Shown here: piece after piece, positions 25,398-37,439 of the stretch
Position numbering within the stretch: the first letter of the stretch is position 1
Layout: each line of letters opens with the position of its first letter
From: Topomyia yanbarensis
Lineage: Eukaryota; Arthropoda; Insecta; Diptera; Culicidae
NCBI RefSeq assembly: GCF_030247195.1
Contig: NC_080671.1
Location: forward strand, 70,927,412-70,991,411
DNA length: 64,000 nucleotides
Direction of reading: 5' to 3'
Translations under genes and position numbers: made by a program
The notes under the pieces: generated by a model
Database searches by the model: none
Told to the model about the DNA's origin: nothing
The model's input: only the letters and a program-made list of their open reading frames with translations

Positions 25398-27797
25398 TAG
25401 AAACTTTTCGTACAGAAGCGTTCATTCGGTGTATTTTAATCTCTCGAACAAAAAATGTTAAATACTGCATGCAAAAACTTGTACGCCACTAAAAAAATGC
25501 TCTTGAGCCAAATTGATCTGATTTTCTGTGGAAAATAATTATCCATCGATGCCGGTGAAACGTATTAGATTTCGACTGAATCGAAGATGGTCGGTTACAA
25601 TTTTGAAGATTATTGTACTAATCTTGGTGGAATTGATCTGTTGTAAAAATCACTCTCATTGGCCGATTCCTCCAAAAGAAGTCAAGAAATGGAATAATTT
25701 TCATTGAGCACTGGGTTTGCAGATTTTATTTATTGAATTTAAGCGAAATAAAATACTTCAAGTTATTAAATTCCTCTAAAAGTTAGAAGATTGTGTTTTC
25801 AGACTTGGACAATTGATAACAATTCACGGCACCTCAATAATGGTTGCTTTTAACTCATGTGTCCTTTGTGTCATTTCTTATTTATTAATCTAGGATAATC
25901 ATCACAGATTACACCACAGTAAGCTCCCAACCGTCGCAATTGACTGCACAACTCGTAAACTAGAACCCCTTTCGGAAGTCAATTTACCGCATTTACGTTG
26001 CACTTTGCCACGGCATGTCATGTAGGCTGAAGCGAACCTGTTGCTAGCTAGCTGAACCCCAACTCCTATGAGTATGAGTTCGCGGCGGAAACGTAGAAAA
26101 GGCAGTACGGCTACGAAAGTGATCAAACGAATTGTGTTTTCTTCCCATCCTCGTTGGCTTCGGTCCAGAACTCCGGAGCTTCTGGCGTTCTTCACCCTAA
26201 TAAGGAAACACGGCGAACAAATAAAGCTAATATACACAGGAGAAGACATTCGCCGGCAGAGGATGCTGGATGCCAAGTGCCAAAAGGGGCTGAATTTTAA
26301 AACAAAAATTTTGCCAGTTTGCCTTTCCACTTGTTGGTTCTGGTTTTTTTTTTTCGTTTGGTGCGTCCGTTCCAAATTTAATCTCATCTCCCGTTCGTGG
26401 TGTAGTTTGCTGGCCTTTTATGACTTCCTTTGCCACGCCACTTGCTCTGCACTCTTCAGGCCACGTTTAGCTCCTCAGGGTAATCCAAGAGCCTTTTGCC
26501 GGGGATGGCTTGTAATGAACACTTACTCAAAGACCTGCTCAGCTTCAAGTACTTGTTGAAGCGGTCGTCGCTTTCCAGACCATTCTCTTCAAATGTGCTA
26601 TCAAATCTGGTTTCGGATGTGGAGGAGAACACTGTAAGAGACAGAGAGAGAGTAAGTGCGGTTTTCAGATCGCATCGCAATTCCACCGACAGAATAGCTC
26701 TGATAGTGACCAGCGTTGTTTTTTGTTCCTCTTCCAGTCCGGTTCACACAGTGCGGCGGCAACCGTTGTTGATGCGTTGCGAAAGGCCACAAACAGCTCG
26801 TTAGAACCGTAATCAAACAACGTCACTCCGCCCGGCTTCCTTTTGTGGACTTTCACTGGAAGTTATCCCGAAGCAAGCAACGGCAGGTTGTCGAGGCCAG
26901 AAACAGGCGCGCATCAATTTATGGCGAACGAAGTTGAAGAATTTATTTCCCCCCCCCGGTCCGGTCCGGTCCGCGAGATTGTCACGTTCTGGAGCACCGA
27001 ATCCTGCGGCAATGCAATCCAATTAAATGTTCCCAATAAGGTTCCTATCGAGTTCCGCTTTAATCATCCGATCCGAAATCTGGGGGAAAAAAGATCTAAT
27101 TAGTTTTGATAGCAACGTTCATAAATGGGCAAACATGGCAAAACGTCAATTGGAAATATTGCCAAGCTCGTGGCAGAGCATTTTACCGAACACTTTCCCT
27201 CTGGTGTATCGGTGATTGGATTTCAAAATGTTACTATTTAGTATTAATTGATTGTAGTGTGGCATACTCGTGTGATGATATTATTTATTAGCATGGCAAC
27301 AATCAATTACCGTTAAATTGACTTGCATAGACGAACGTGCGTTATTTTATTTAGATCCTATTTGAAAATTAACTAGAGCAATTTATGGCTAATGCACGTA
27401 AGATAGCACCGTTCGATGATTAGTTTTAATGGGTTTTAGAGTAGATGGACGCGTCATTATCAATTTCAACTAAATTGGCACTTTTGTTATCAGGACACAA
27501 TATTTTACGCTTTTTTATGGCGTTTTGAGCGGTTATTTTATTCTGTTGCTTTTTTGTCGTAATGACTGTGTCACATTGTTTGTTTGCTCCATTGTCAGCG
27601 TAACCATTGGTTTTAATTTATGAAAGGGCACACTGAATTTGGGTCAAAGTTGGTAGACGAAAAATTGATCTGATTGAAAATTATAAACGGTGTACAGAAG
27701 CAAATTGGAGTTATGCGAATGCGCTTTGATCGCACACTCTCATCGGCCATTATTATACATAGTTTTAGGTTCATACAACAGTATGCACTAGAGTGAC
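25398..27797. other. Unique sequence without a recognised gene
   Basis: The 25950-27100 part is less AT-rich and holds several overlapping short frames on both strands (up to 163 codons plus at 26068-26559 and 161 codons minus at 25902-26387). None shows a known motif, and the two strands shadow each other. This could be a gene flank, a UTR or an old element. I see no TATA-initiator pair or splice-supported exon that I would defend. Confidence 0.4.
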
Positions 27798-28576
27798 ATG
27801 AAAAAATGACCTCTATCGGCTCACATCTGAGTCGATTCATAGTCGCACCAGGAGTACGTGATCCAAATTTGATACAAATAGGACAAGTGCAGCTACCGGA
27901 CCAACGTGCCTGAAGTTTGTATGGGATTTTTCGACAATTTACATGGGAAATTTTAGTTCCGCTTGTTACTAACTTTCCAACTAAGAGAGATAGAAATTAG
28001 GTGTCTTCCACAAAGTTGTAGAACAAGCATTTTTCAATAATTCTCCCGAACATCTCGATATTCTATCTCTCTTCTATGAAAAGATCGTGTTGGCGGAACT
28101 AAAATTTTCTAACCAAAATATAACTGGTATTATGTACTATAATTCTAAACATACTATTGAGCTAAATCTAACCATTATTTTATAAAAATGTGTAGTACGT
28201 GGGAATCGAGTCCTGATACACAACCATGCACTGCTAGGCCCTATGAAAAACTGACTCAGACATCACTTCGTTATAAGTTTAATAATTTCTTTCAACAAAA
28301 CCGGATTGACTAGTAGTATTCCACAAAGTTGTAGACAATTAAATTATCTTCCTTTTTTCTTGCAGTGATAATACGATGCATACAGTGCCACCTAACGGCA
28401 AAAATGCGAGATAGAGAAAACTTCATGTTAATTGTCGAAAAATCCAATACAAACTTCAGGCACGTTGGACCGGTAGCTAGATTTATACGATTTGCTTCAA
28501 ATTTGGTGCAAATACTTCTGATGGGACTAGGAATCGACTCAGGGGTGTTCCGATTGAGTTTTCACAAATTTATTAT
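27798..28576. mobile_element. Foldback (long inverted repeat) element, ~0.78 kb
   Basis: About 150 bp at the left ('TCTGAGTCGATTCATAGTC' near 27828, 'CCAACGTGCCTGAAGTTTGT' at 27900) pairs with the right end ('ACAAACTTCAGGCACGTTGG' at 28450, 'GGAATCGACTCAGGGGTG' near 28530). The arms are diverged but colinear. The middle contains the 'CACAAAGTTGTAGA' motif shared with the foldbacks at 44-51 kb. Non-coding. The exact ends and target duplication were not determined. Confidence 0.7.
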
Positions 28577-29017
28577 TTTTCTGGGTAGCCTAGTATGCAG
28601 CTGTGAATATTAGATTGCTACGCGTTTATTCTGTCAGTAGCATTTCTCCTCGATCGAAATTGAATAAACAAAACGTGAAGATAGCTCACAAAATGACAAT
28701 AAAAATTAATATTCACTGAGATTGACGATAGACGATGGCGATAATTCAGGAACAAGCGAACAAATTTATCTGTAGTGACTATGATGTGGCATTGGATAGT
28801 GCGGTAATGATCTCAGGAAGAGCTGGTAACGATTTAATAATGTTTCAGCATATTTGCAAGCCACCAAAGTTTTCTCGATGTTTCACTATACACTGTAACC
28901 TCCATTTACGAACCAAACCGGGGTTTGTCAAAAAAGTGTTCGTTTTTTGGGATTTTATTCGTAAAAAAGTTTGCTTCACATCTATCTATCTATCTATCTA
29001 TCTTCCATCTATCTATA

Positions 29018-29366
29018 TCTATATATATAAAAGTCAATGTTTGTATGTATATGATTCATGGACTCCCAAACGGCTTAACCGATCGCCGTCAAAATTTATA
29101 CATAATAGGCATTCGTTATGGAGTGTGTTTATGTGCTATTGGTTGGGGATTATCTGCCCACCAGATGGCGCTTCAGAACAAATTGTATTTTCCTATATAC
29201 GCGAACGGAGGTCTTAGTGGAATGTACGTAATGTTTCAAAGATTTTCTTCCATTTAATTCCACTATGTTTCATAGTGGAATTAAATGGAAGAAAATCTTT
29301 GAAACATATTGTATTTTCCTCCTATTCCGTTGAAAGTCGCAGCAACGCGCGATGAGTATTAGCTAG
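29018..29366 (+). mobile_element. Short non-autonomous Helitron, 349 bp
   Basis: The 5' end TCTATATATATAAAAGTCAA is followed by the characteristic insect Helitron stretch 'CGGCTTAACCGATC'. The 3' end 'GCAACGCGCGATGAGTATTA' closes with CTAG. It sits exactly between A (29017) and T (29367), the normal Helitron insertion context, with no target duplication. No Rep/helicase is encoded. It hosts the 113-bp hairpin insertion at 29195-29307. Confidence 0.85.
29195..29307. mobile_element. Mobile hairpin element, copy 1 (113 bp)
   Basis: A ~36-bp leader beginning ATATACGCGAACGGAGG is followed by a perfect 37-bp inverted repeat (29231-29307) with a 3-nt loop. Identical 13-bp direct repeats ATTGTATTTTCCT flank it at 29182-29194 and 29308-29320. 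The insertion splits the Helitron. A second copy with the same architecture and different 13-bp flanks lies at 49856-49973. I do not recognise the family. Confidence 0.85.
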
Positions 29367-29379
29367 TTCTTATTAAAAT

Positions 29380-29740
29380 TCGTTGGTTGAGCAATATTCT
29401 CGATAACCCTAACAGCATTGGTATTTTTGGCATAGGCTTGACAAATAGATGATGAAAATGGACATTTGGAACCTTTTTGAAATCCAAGATGGCGACTTCC
29501 GTTTGAGCAATATTCACGATAACCCTAAGAATATGCGAATTTAAATCGGAAATCGCCATCTTGGGTTTCAAAACAGCTTCAGATATCGACTTTCGTCATG
29601 TACTAGTCAATCCCCTGCCGAAAATACCCTTATTGTTGAAGTTTTAGAAAATTTATCTATACCGGAAGTCGCTATATTGGATTTCAAAAAGGCTCCAGAC
29701 ATCGATTTCCGTCATGAACTCGTCAGCTCCATTCCAAAAA
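29380..29740. repeat. Diverged repeats of 'CAAGATGGCGACTTCCG' type
   Basis: The motif appears at ~29490 in one sense, at ~29550 in the inverse ('CGCCATCTTGG') and again diverged near 29665. Accompanying 'CGATAACCCTAA' and 'CGACTTTCGTCATG' segments each recur. Old dispersed or tandem repeat; non-coding. Confidence 0.5.
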
Positions 29741-30189
29741 GATACAAATCGTTGAATTTTTTTTTGTTTGCCATTTTTGTTAACCATTTTTTGTTAACGA
29801 CCTATTGAGTCGATTCGTCAACAATTGTTACGGCATTTAAGTAGCAAGGGACTGGAAGGTGAAGTATATTTTTCAATATTAAGAGCCATAGTACTCAAGG
29901 GAGAGCAAGGAGTTGCAGGGAGAAAGTTTAGAAAAGCGTGGAAGGATCATATATGCAAGCTTAGAGTTTACCGGCGACTTAACTTTTTGTCTTCTACCGT
30001 AGGAGTCAAGATCTTTTGGCATTAGAAATGCGAATCACCTGAGTCTACGGCATGTCCGGACAAGCGTAAAGTAACTTGTTACTTACTCAAGTTACTTTAC
30101 GAAATGCTGAATATAAACAGCATTTGAAAAGAAAATTTAAAGCATGAATTCATAGAAATTTGCTCTTAATTCTCTGCGAACACAAAGCT

Positions 30190-30677
30190 CCCAAATTTTG
30201 AAAAATTTGCGAAATTTTGTAGAATTTATGAATTTTTTTTAAAATTTATGAGATTTGGAAAATATACAATATTTTGGAAAATTTCCGATATTTTGAAAAA
30301 TTTGCGATATTTTGGAAAATTCACGAAATTTGGTTAAATTTGCAAAATTGTGGAAAATCAATGGAATTTTAGAAAATTTGCAAATTCTATGCAATTCGCG
30401 AAATTTAGGAAAATATATGGATTTTTGTGCAATTCGTGAAGAATCTTAAAGTTTTTTGTGAAATTTACGCAATTTTATCAAATTTGCCAAATTCACGAAG
30501 TTTTGTAGAATTTACGCAGCTTTGAAAAATTTACGAAAGTTTGTAAATTTTACCAAATTTTGTTATATTTACAAAAATTTTGTAATATTCGCAAGCATTT
30601 CTAAAATTTACAAAATTTTGTAAAATTTTCCAAATTTTGAAGAATTTACGATATTTTGTAGACTTTACAAAATTTTG
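30190..30677. repeat. Degenerate A/T minisatellite, segment 1
   Basis: Irregular ~15-18-bp units of the 'AAATTTGCGAAATTTTG' kind. The same texture resumes at 31512-32397 and 35554-35980, so three fragments of one array appear to be separated by transposon insertions. Confidence 0.8.
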
Positions 30678-30679
30678 TA

Positions 30680-31509
30680 GGGGGAACTGGGCCAATTCGG
30701 CTTTATGAGCTATAGAAATGGAACGTGTCAACTGACTCACAAAAAATATTTTTTCCTGAAAGCTTGATCAATTGCGCATATTTCTTTCTAAGGCGACCGT
30801 TTCCGACCTTTTACCGAATTACGTGTAAACGGTTCTGAGCAAAAGTACATGAAAGGTCCCAATAACCCCTAACTGTTCCAATTTGGACCACCCATTCCTT
30901 ATCGATTTTTTGCAATAGAAATGAATTCCAATTTTGGTCTAAGTTTTTCCTATTTGATTTTCATTAAATTTCGAATTGTGAATTGCTGGGCCCAATTACC
31001 TAAAAATATGGTTATGAGCTGTAACGTCAAAATCTGTCGAATGATTCGTGAAAAATAAAGTTTTCTTGAAAGCTCGACCAATTACGCACACTTTCCTCTC
31101 AAAGGGTTTTTCGAGATCGCGTATCAGATCGTATATACGGCAAAGGTCCGAATTGGACAAACCCATATTCTATTATTCACATAGCGAATAAACGAAAACA
31201 GTTGATAGTCTCGCCCAAAGCAAGATATTACATAAAAGATATTATCTAGCAGATCCAAAATCACGATAATGCACTTGATTTAATTAATAGTTGTTGCCAA
31301 CAAAAATCTTATGTTTTCGGCTCACTCATTTTTCAAAAAAGTACTCCGAAACAACATTCGCCCCTAGCGTACGCACACGAAAACTGAGAACAGCAAAATT
31401 TTGCGAGATAGAACAGATCTACATGACAGCCACGAAAATACGGTTTTCATAATATTATCATAGCTGGGGGTACGAATTGATCAGCGATCCGAATTGGCCC
31501 ATTTCCACC
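30680..31509. mobile_element. TA-flanked MITE with G-rich ends, 830 bp
   Basis: Left end GGGGGAACTGGGCCAATTCGG and the reverse complement of the right end GGTGGAAATGGGCCAATTCGG match at 18 of 21 positions. TA flanks both sides (30678-30679, 31510-31511). It sits inside the A/T minisatellite. Non-coding. The TA duplication suggests the Tc1/mariner superfamily. Confidence 0.82.
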
Positions 31510-31511
31510 TA

Positions 31512-32397
31512 TATTTAACTAAACTGCGCAAATTTAAATTTTTTTTCAAAATTTCTTAAATTTTAACTAATTCCGAAAATTTTATGAAATTTCGTAAAAT
31601 TTATAAAATTTAGGAAATTCCACAAACTTTTGTAAATTATACAAAATTTCGTGAATTTTACAAAAACTCGTTAACTATACAAAATTGTATAAATTTTATA
31701 AAACTTCGTAATTTAAGTCAAATTACGAGATTCTGCGAAATTTCGTTAATTTTACAAACTTTTGTAAGTTTTACAAATATTTGTAAATGACAAAAAACGC
31801 AATAATTTCGAAAATTTTAAGAAGCTTTGTAACTTTTACAAAATCTATCAATTTTTAAGTTTATGGTAAGTTTTTCAAAATCTGGAAATATTACAAAGTT
31901 TGGTAAATTTTTGAAAATATTGCTGATTTTAATTTTGCAAAATTTCGTAAATTTTGTAAATTTCGTACATTTTACTAAATTTCGTGAATTTTATAAATAT
32001 TGGTGAATTTTCCAATATTTGATAATTTTTTTAATTTTTTTTATTTTGCAATATTTTGTAAACATTACAAAATTTTGCTATTTTATTAAATTGCGCAAAT
32101 TTTTCTAAATTTCGTAAATTTTACAAAATTTCGTGAATTTTACATTATTTTTTTTGTTAATATATATTACAACATCGTAAATTTAACATTTTCTAAATTG
32201 TTGGAAAAGTTTCGAAAAGTTCACGAAGGTTCCAACAATTTTTCAAAATCTCGACCAATTTAAAAAACTTTTTTTCAAATTTCACTAAATATTTAAAATT
32301 TTATAATTTTCTTTAATTTTAAATTTTGCAAATGTTGCAAAATTTCGTAAATTTTGCAAGTTTCGTACATTTTACTAAATTACGTGAATTTTATAAA
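31512..32397. repeat. Degenerate A/T minisatellite, segment 2
   Basis: Continues the units of segment 1 and ends at the TA target site of the 3.15-kb element. Some stretches (for example 'TTTTTTTGTTAATATATATT' near 32150) recur closely in segment 3 near 35705, showing larger duplications in the array. Confidence 0.8.
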
Positions 32398-32783
32398 TAC
32401 AGGTCGGACTCGATTATCCGGGGATTCGATTATCCGTGATTCGATTATCCGGGGAAAATGATTCGATTATCCGGGTGTTTTGAAAAAAATCAAATTTAAA
32501 CTATAATGTCTTATTATAGTGCTAATTCGATCATTGCAGTCAATAGAACATTTTTTCGGGCAATTTGGAGGTCTAGGGTTAACCTCCTCTCAAATTTTAA
32601 CCTACCTCAAAAATAGCTTATATATGGGTTATTCCGCGCAAAGTGACCTAAAAAACAAAACTTGGAACCGACCTTCATGGATTGGAACCAGTTTTGAAGA
32701 AATTGTTCATTTAGAGCCAATATATAATAACCCAAATTGTTGTGTCGTTTAAACAGCCCCTCAGTCCATGGGAACACTCTTAA

Positions 32784-33631
32784 CCGTTATGTGTCCGACG
32801 CGGTACCCGGATACCTTTTTAGGTTGAAAAATAATGAAATTCCGATGTTTTATCCGTAGCTGGAAATTGAAACTTTGTGACATCTTGGAACTTCACTAAG
32901 TCAAGTTTTTGGGGTAATAATGTTTTTGATGTAGTAAGAAGGCAGTGAGGAGGGGCTCCTGAATTTTTTACTACGTCACAGGCCGTGGATACCCGGGTAC
33001 CCCCAAAACTGAAATGCCAATAGCTAAGGTAATTTCCAACCGATTTTGATGCTTTTGGGTGTTTTGGATTCAAGAACTCATCCACTTTTAGACTTGGTAA
33101 AAATGAATCGGGTTATTTCAACCGGTTCTCGGGAATCCGGATTTCCGGAAGCATGTTCCAGTGCTTGGATACTATTTGTGAATGTCAATGGAATACTAGC
33201 AATATGGGTATCAAAATCCTTGGCATAGACTGTATCTCATGGTATTGGAACCATTTGGTGATTTCACAACGGAACGGACATTCCGGAGCAGGTTCTCGTA
33301 GGGCCGTGAATGGCCATTCCATTCCAATTCCATTTTTCAAACTACCATAGGGTCCCGTAACAATAAATAATAGACTTCCGAGACAATTTGAAGTGTTTTG
33401 ATACTCATTTTACTAGGGCATTATTTAAATTTACAAATCATACCCTAGTACTGGAACATTACTCAGGAAAATCCGGATCACCAAGAACCGAGTGGACGAG
33501 TTCCTGAATCTATAACATCTAAAAGTGTCAAAATCGGTTAAAGGAAGCCATAGTTATGAGCATTTTAATTTGTGGGTACCCGGGTACCCTCGTTGGCCTG
33601 TTATAGGTGTTTTTTGTTGGACACATAACGG
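32784..33631. mobile_element. piggyBac-type MITE with TTAA target sites, 848 bp
   Basis: Inverted ends CCGTTATGTGTCCGAC and GTTGGACACATAACGG lie between TTAA at 32780-32783 and 33632-33635. Further inward, a second inverted block pairs 'TACCCGGGTACC' near 32993 with the same motif near 33580, followed by paired 'AACCGATTTTGATGC'/'TCAAAATCGGTT'. The element is therefore largely foldback. TTAA flanks point to piggyBac or Kolobok-like elements. No coding capacity. Confidence 0.82.
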
Positions 33632-34744
33632 TTAATTTTAACAAATTGTTTAAAAAAATGTTTTTCTACGGATTATATCTCTGGTACTGTTTGCACTAGA
33701 ATCAATCAGCGAGATATTTTTTTTAAAGATTTGTGTAGGGATTCCAAAAAAATGAAAAGTTTTTAATGCCAATATTGCCAAATATGCAACTTTTTAATTT
33801 TACACTAAAAGTACATTTTCCTCGTAATACATCGGTTACTGTAGGCCACAGAAAACGTCATTATACCTACATTGCTCGGTCGGTTTCTGGCTATCTCTTG
33901 GGATAATGATGACATGCTTCTCAGGATTCTGTTTGGATACTTTTCAAGATTCTGATCGAAGTTGTCTTAGCATCCCAATGGAATCTATTTCAGAACTTCG
34001 ATTCAATATTTATCCGTATTTCTACGACTTTTTCTCTGAATTTTGATGTAGGATTCTAGAGAAAAGCTTCTTAAATGTCTAGTGGAATATTTCTCAAGAT
34101 AGAATTCTGCTGAAGATTATGCTTTATTTCAGATACTGACAGAATCATGGTCCTATTATCATTGGAATCCGGTGTAATATTCTGATGAATATCCTGCTTT
34201 GAGTTCCAGTGGACTTTGACACAAACAATATTGCTCTTCTCCCATTATCCCCTTCAATAAGTGATTCCTGCTCAGAATTCCAATAGCATCTTTAACCCGT
34301 TCGTGCCCTTCTGGTTGATGTTTCTATATGACTATAACGTTTGGTTTACACAACGTCAAGTAAGGCTAATAATTGCGACTAAGATCTTTCATTTGAGCAC
34401 TAAAAGTTATAAATATTAGCATTAGAACAGAAGTTATTACAATTAATCTGGTTGGGTTCCGCTGAAGCAGTGCTGCCAGGGATAGTTTCTGTTAACGGCG
34501 AAAATGAAATTTTGGAATATTTTCTTAGCCTGGGAATATTATTGAAAACTGCTAAAACTTTCTAATTTAGATTGCCCTCAATTACCTTTTTCATGCAATT
34601 GGACTAGATCGGAAGGTAAATATTGAGCAGCAGCAAAAGAAGCACCTATCTTTCTTAAACCAGGTTTTTCGTGTTTCTTGACGCCAACAGTTTTAAGGAA
34701 AAATAGTTTTGGGACCCTATACGTGGTAGAAAAAAGTTGGTCAA

Positions 34745-34990
34745 GAAATGGTTAACGAGATTCTGAAAAGAGACCCGGCCGTCACTGGAGGTGATTTCAA
34801 TTCTTGGGTAGCTCAAGCAAAGATGGATGATAGGCTATGTAAAGAGGGCGCCAGCAGTACTTCTCGCTGAGGCGCCCGGGAACCTGGTAGTCCTTCGCTA
34901 GTGACAAGTATGAGTGGTACAGTTTGCGAAGACTACACGCGTAGTTATTACCTGACAATCCAGCATATGTCAACTAAATGATGCTACAAG
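34745..34990 (+). pseudogene. LINE (non-LTR) endonuclease domain relic
   Basis: Reads EMVNEILKRDPAVTGGDFNSW near 34745-34800, matching the 'V..GDFN.W' block of apurinic-type LINE endonucleases. After frame changes a 'TVCEDYTRS' segment near 34920-34950 resembles the 'W.V.EDYT.SDH' block at the end of the domain, with the SDH lost. Only about 80 codons remain. It lies inside the pogo/Tigger shell. No reverse transcriptase is visible. Confidence 0.55.
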
Positions 34991-35553
34991 GACAAGGATC
35001 TCTTTGTGGGTGCGCAACCCGCACTCTTCTAATTAGAATGACTAGACATGTTAGCTGTGATATGTGACACTCCACGTAAATTAAACTGGAGCCAAGAAAC
35101 AGACGACCCCCAGTTTACTTATTAAATTTTTTTCTGGTATTCGAGTAATCGAATCAGTTACCTCGGAAAATCTATGCCCTGGGTAATCGAGTTTGACTTG
35201 TATTGCAAAAGACATACCTTATTAAAAAGTTTATCTTCGAATTCTTGTACAAATAGCTATAAGCAACTGATACATATCGTTAACTCGTTACCAATATGAA
35301 TAATAAATGAAAACCAACTGAAAATACAAATCACACCCTGAAAGTCTGAAAAATCGACTAGGGCCAAAATAGGTACATTTATATTTACCATAATAGGAAA
35401 ATTTGTCCTGGTCATTTTATTTCCAATTTCTCCACGAATGAAGCTTAAATTCATGAAAAAACGCAAAAAAAAAATTGATTCGATTATCCGGGTGATTCGA
35501 TGATCCGGGGTGAGATTTTTTTCAAATCCCCGGATAATCGAGTCCGACCTGTA

Positions 35554-35980
35554 TTGGTGAATTTTCCAAAATTTGATAATTTTTTTAATGTTTTTATTTT
35601 GCAATATTTTGAAAATTTTACAAAATTTTGCTAATTTATTAATCTGCGCAAATTTTTCAAAATTTCGCGAATTTTACAAAATTTTGTGAATTTTGCATCA
35701 TTTTTTTTTTGTTAATATATATTACAACATATTGTAAATTTAACAAAATTTTCTAAATTTGTGCAAAGTTTCGTAAAGTTCACGAAGGTTCCAAAAAATT
35801 TTTAAAATCTCGACAAATTTAAAAAATTTCGTAAATTTCACAAAATTTTTAAAATTTTACAATTTTCTTTAATTTTGAAGAAAATTCGTAAATTATACTA
35901 TAATGCGTAAATGTTACAAAATTTTGCAAATTCTACAAAATCATGAATATTTAACAAAATTTCCTAAACTTTACGATAAA
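35554..35980. repeat. Degenerate A/T minisatellite, segment 3
   Basis: The continuation of segments 1 and 2 after the pogo/Tigger insertion. Fades out near 35980. Confidence 0.75.
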
Positions 35981-36067
35981 CTGGGATAAAGTGTTTCATG
36001 TTGCTACGGGAAACAAATTGTTGTGCCAAGGCGGTATTCCTAAATTCTATCGGTGTGCAGTTGCGTA

Positions 36068-36997
36068 GGGGAGAGAGGGTAACAATGAAACACATTTTTT
36101 CTACAATTTAATTTTGATGATAATACATGTTATTTGTGTAATCAAAAGTGATACATAGTGCCACTATGTTGTTAACTAATACATATATTTTTTCCAGCTG
36201 GTAAAATTCACGGGAAATAACATTTTTTGGATAATAAACAGTTGGTGGTAAAATGTATCAGTGTGCCCCATGGGTAGGAACTATGAAACACGATGTCGTC
36301 TATAGTGAAATATTCTACTTATAAATTTTATTCTATTGTTTTGACGAAGAATGATCCTAACGCTTTGAATTAAAGTTATATTGAGGCGAAAATCGTTTGT
36401 TTACGAAAGAATCCACTATATCATCGCGTAACATCGAACCACCATATATGCATATTAGCTGCAATCCTGAAATAAGAGACAATTTCTACAAAATTTGGCC
36501 AAATTTACTAATTTTGCACTATATGAGTAGTATTTAGTGTGGAAAATCGGACCCCATTGACATTTTGAGACAGACCAAAAAAACAAACAAAAATCACTGT
36601 TCCCCATACGCCATCGTTTCACAGTTACCCAATGGGTCTATTCATGAAAATTGTGAAATCACACAGAACCATGAGTAGTTACCAAAAAACTTTGTTCGCG
36701 GCAAATGTTGAGCATAAAATTTGCTATAAATAGCAATACACTAAACATTTATTCAATGAATGGTAATTCATAAAGATGGAATAATGTTTATCATTGCAAA
36801 TTTACTCTGGCTATCACAAAACAAACAAATATCCATTAAAAGAGATAGAGTTATCAGATCTCTTCCAAAATATAGCAACACGTGTAAAGAATTAGAAATT
36901 GTGAAATATGAGGGAATTAGACGATTCCGATCATGCATTGTGATTTTATTGCGAATGTTTCATAGTTCCTGCTGATCCACTGTTACCCTCTCTCCCC
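36068..36997. mobile_element. TA-flanked MITE with G-rich ends, 930 bp
   Basis: Perfect 16-bp inverted ends GGGGAGAGAGGGTAAC and GTTACCCTCTCTCCCC are flanked by TA at 36066-36067 and 36998-36999. 'CAATGAAACA' and 'TGTTTCATAG' extend the symmetry inward. Non-coding, with a short frame at 36760-36975 that matches nothing known. Confidence 0.85.
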
Positions 36998-37214
36998 TAT
37001 ATGGTAAAGCTGAATAGAACAGGCACCAATGGGATCGAGGAACATTTCCTCTCTCAGCAAACACTTCACTTCTCGTAAGGGCGACCTATTTTTACAAACC
37101 CTGAAGTCCACAGTGACCGCACAGGAAGCTCCTCACCAGTATCATTGAGTATTATCTTGGTCGATGCAAGCCTTTCGGAACGAGAACAGCAGTGCTTTGT
37201 ATTTCTCTAGCAGG

Positions 37215-37345
37215 CTACTATTTAATGCGGAGATTGAGATTGAGACCAAGATTGGGATTGAGATTGAGATTAGATTGAGATTGAGTTTGGGATTAGAATT
37301 AATTATGGGATTAATGTTGGGATTACGATTCGGACTGCTAACGAG
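37215..37345. repeat. Degenerate (GAGATT/GGGATT)n tract
   Basis: Imperfect hexamers, for example 'GAGATTGAGATTGAGACC'. Similar sequence reappears at 40060-40400. Not a telomeric repeat: Diptera lack simple telomere repeats and the units are irregular. Confidence 0.7.
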
Positions 37346-37439
37346 TATTCAATAAAAAAAAATGAGAATGAAATCATTCTCTAATTAAAGTAAAGAGCGT
37401 AATATTTTTCTCCTCCAAGAGAATTGCTGTCTGGACTCC

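Larger units (their letters stand above)
32400..35551. mobile_element. pogo/Tigger-type DNA transposon shell, 3.15 kb
   Basis: Perfect terminal inverted repeats of about 27 bp begin CAGGTCGGACTCGATTATCC and are flanked by TA at 32398-32399 and 35552-35553. Extra 'GATTCGATTATCCGG' subterminal motifs occur near both ends. The 'CAGG...GATTATCCG' terminus with a TA duplication is typical of pogo/Tigger elements. No intact transposase is readable; the interior has been filled by a piggyBac-type MITE, a LINE relic and AT-rich sequence. Confidence 0.85.

Noticed and set aside
25902..26559. Gene suggested by 160-codon frames on both strands
   Set aside because: The two strands shadow each other, no motif was recognised, and no splice or start context stands out.
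37215..37345. Interstitial telomere-like repeat
   Set aside because: Hexamers are irregular (GAGATT, GGGATT, GAGACC), and Diptera do not use simple telomeric repeats.
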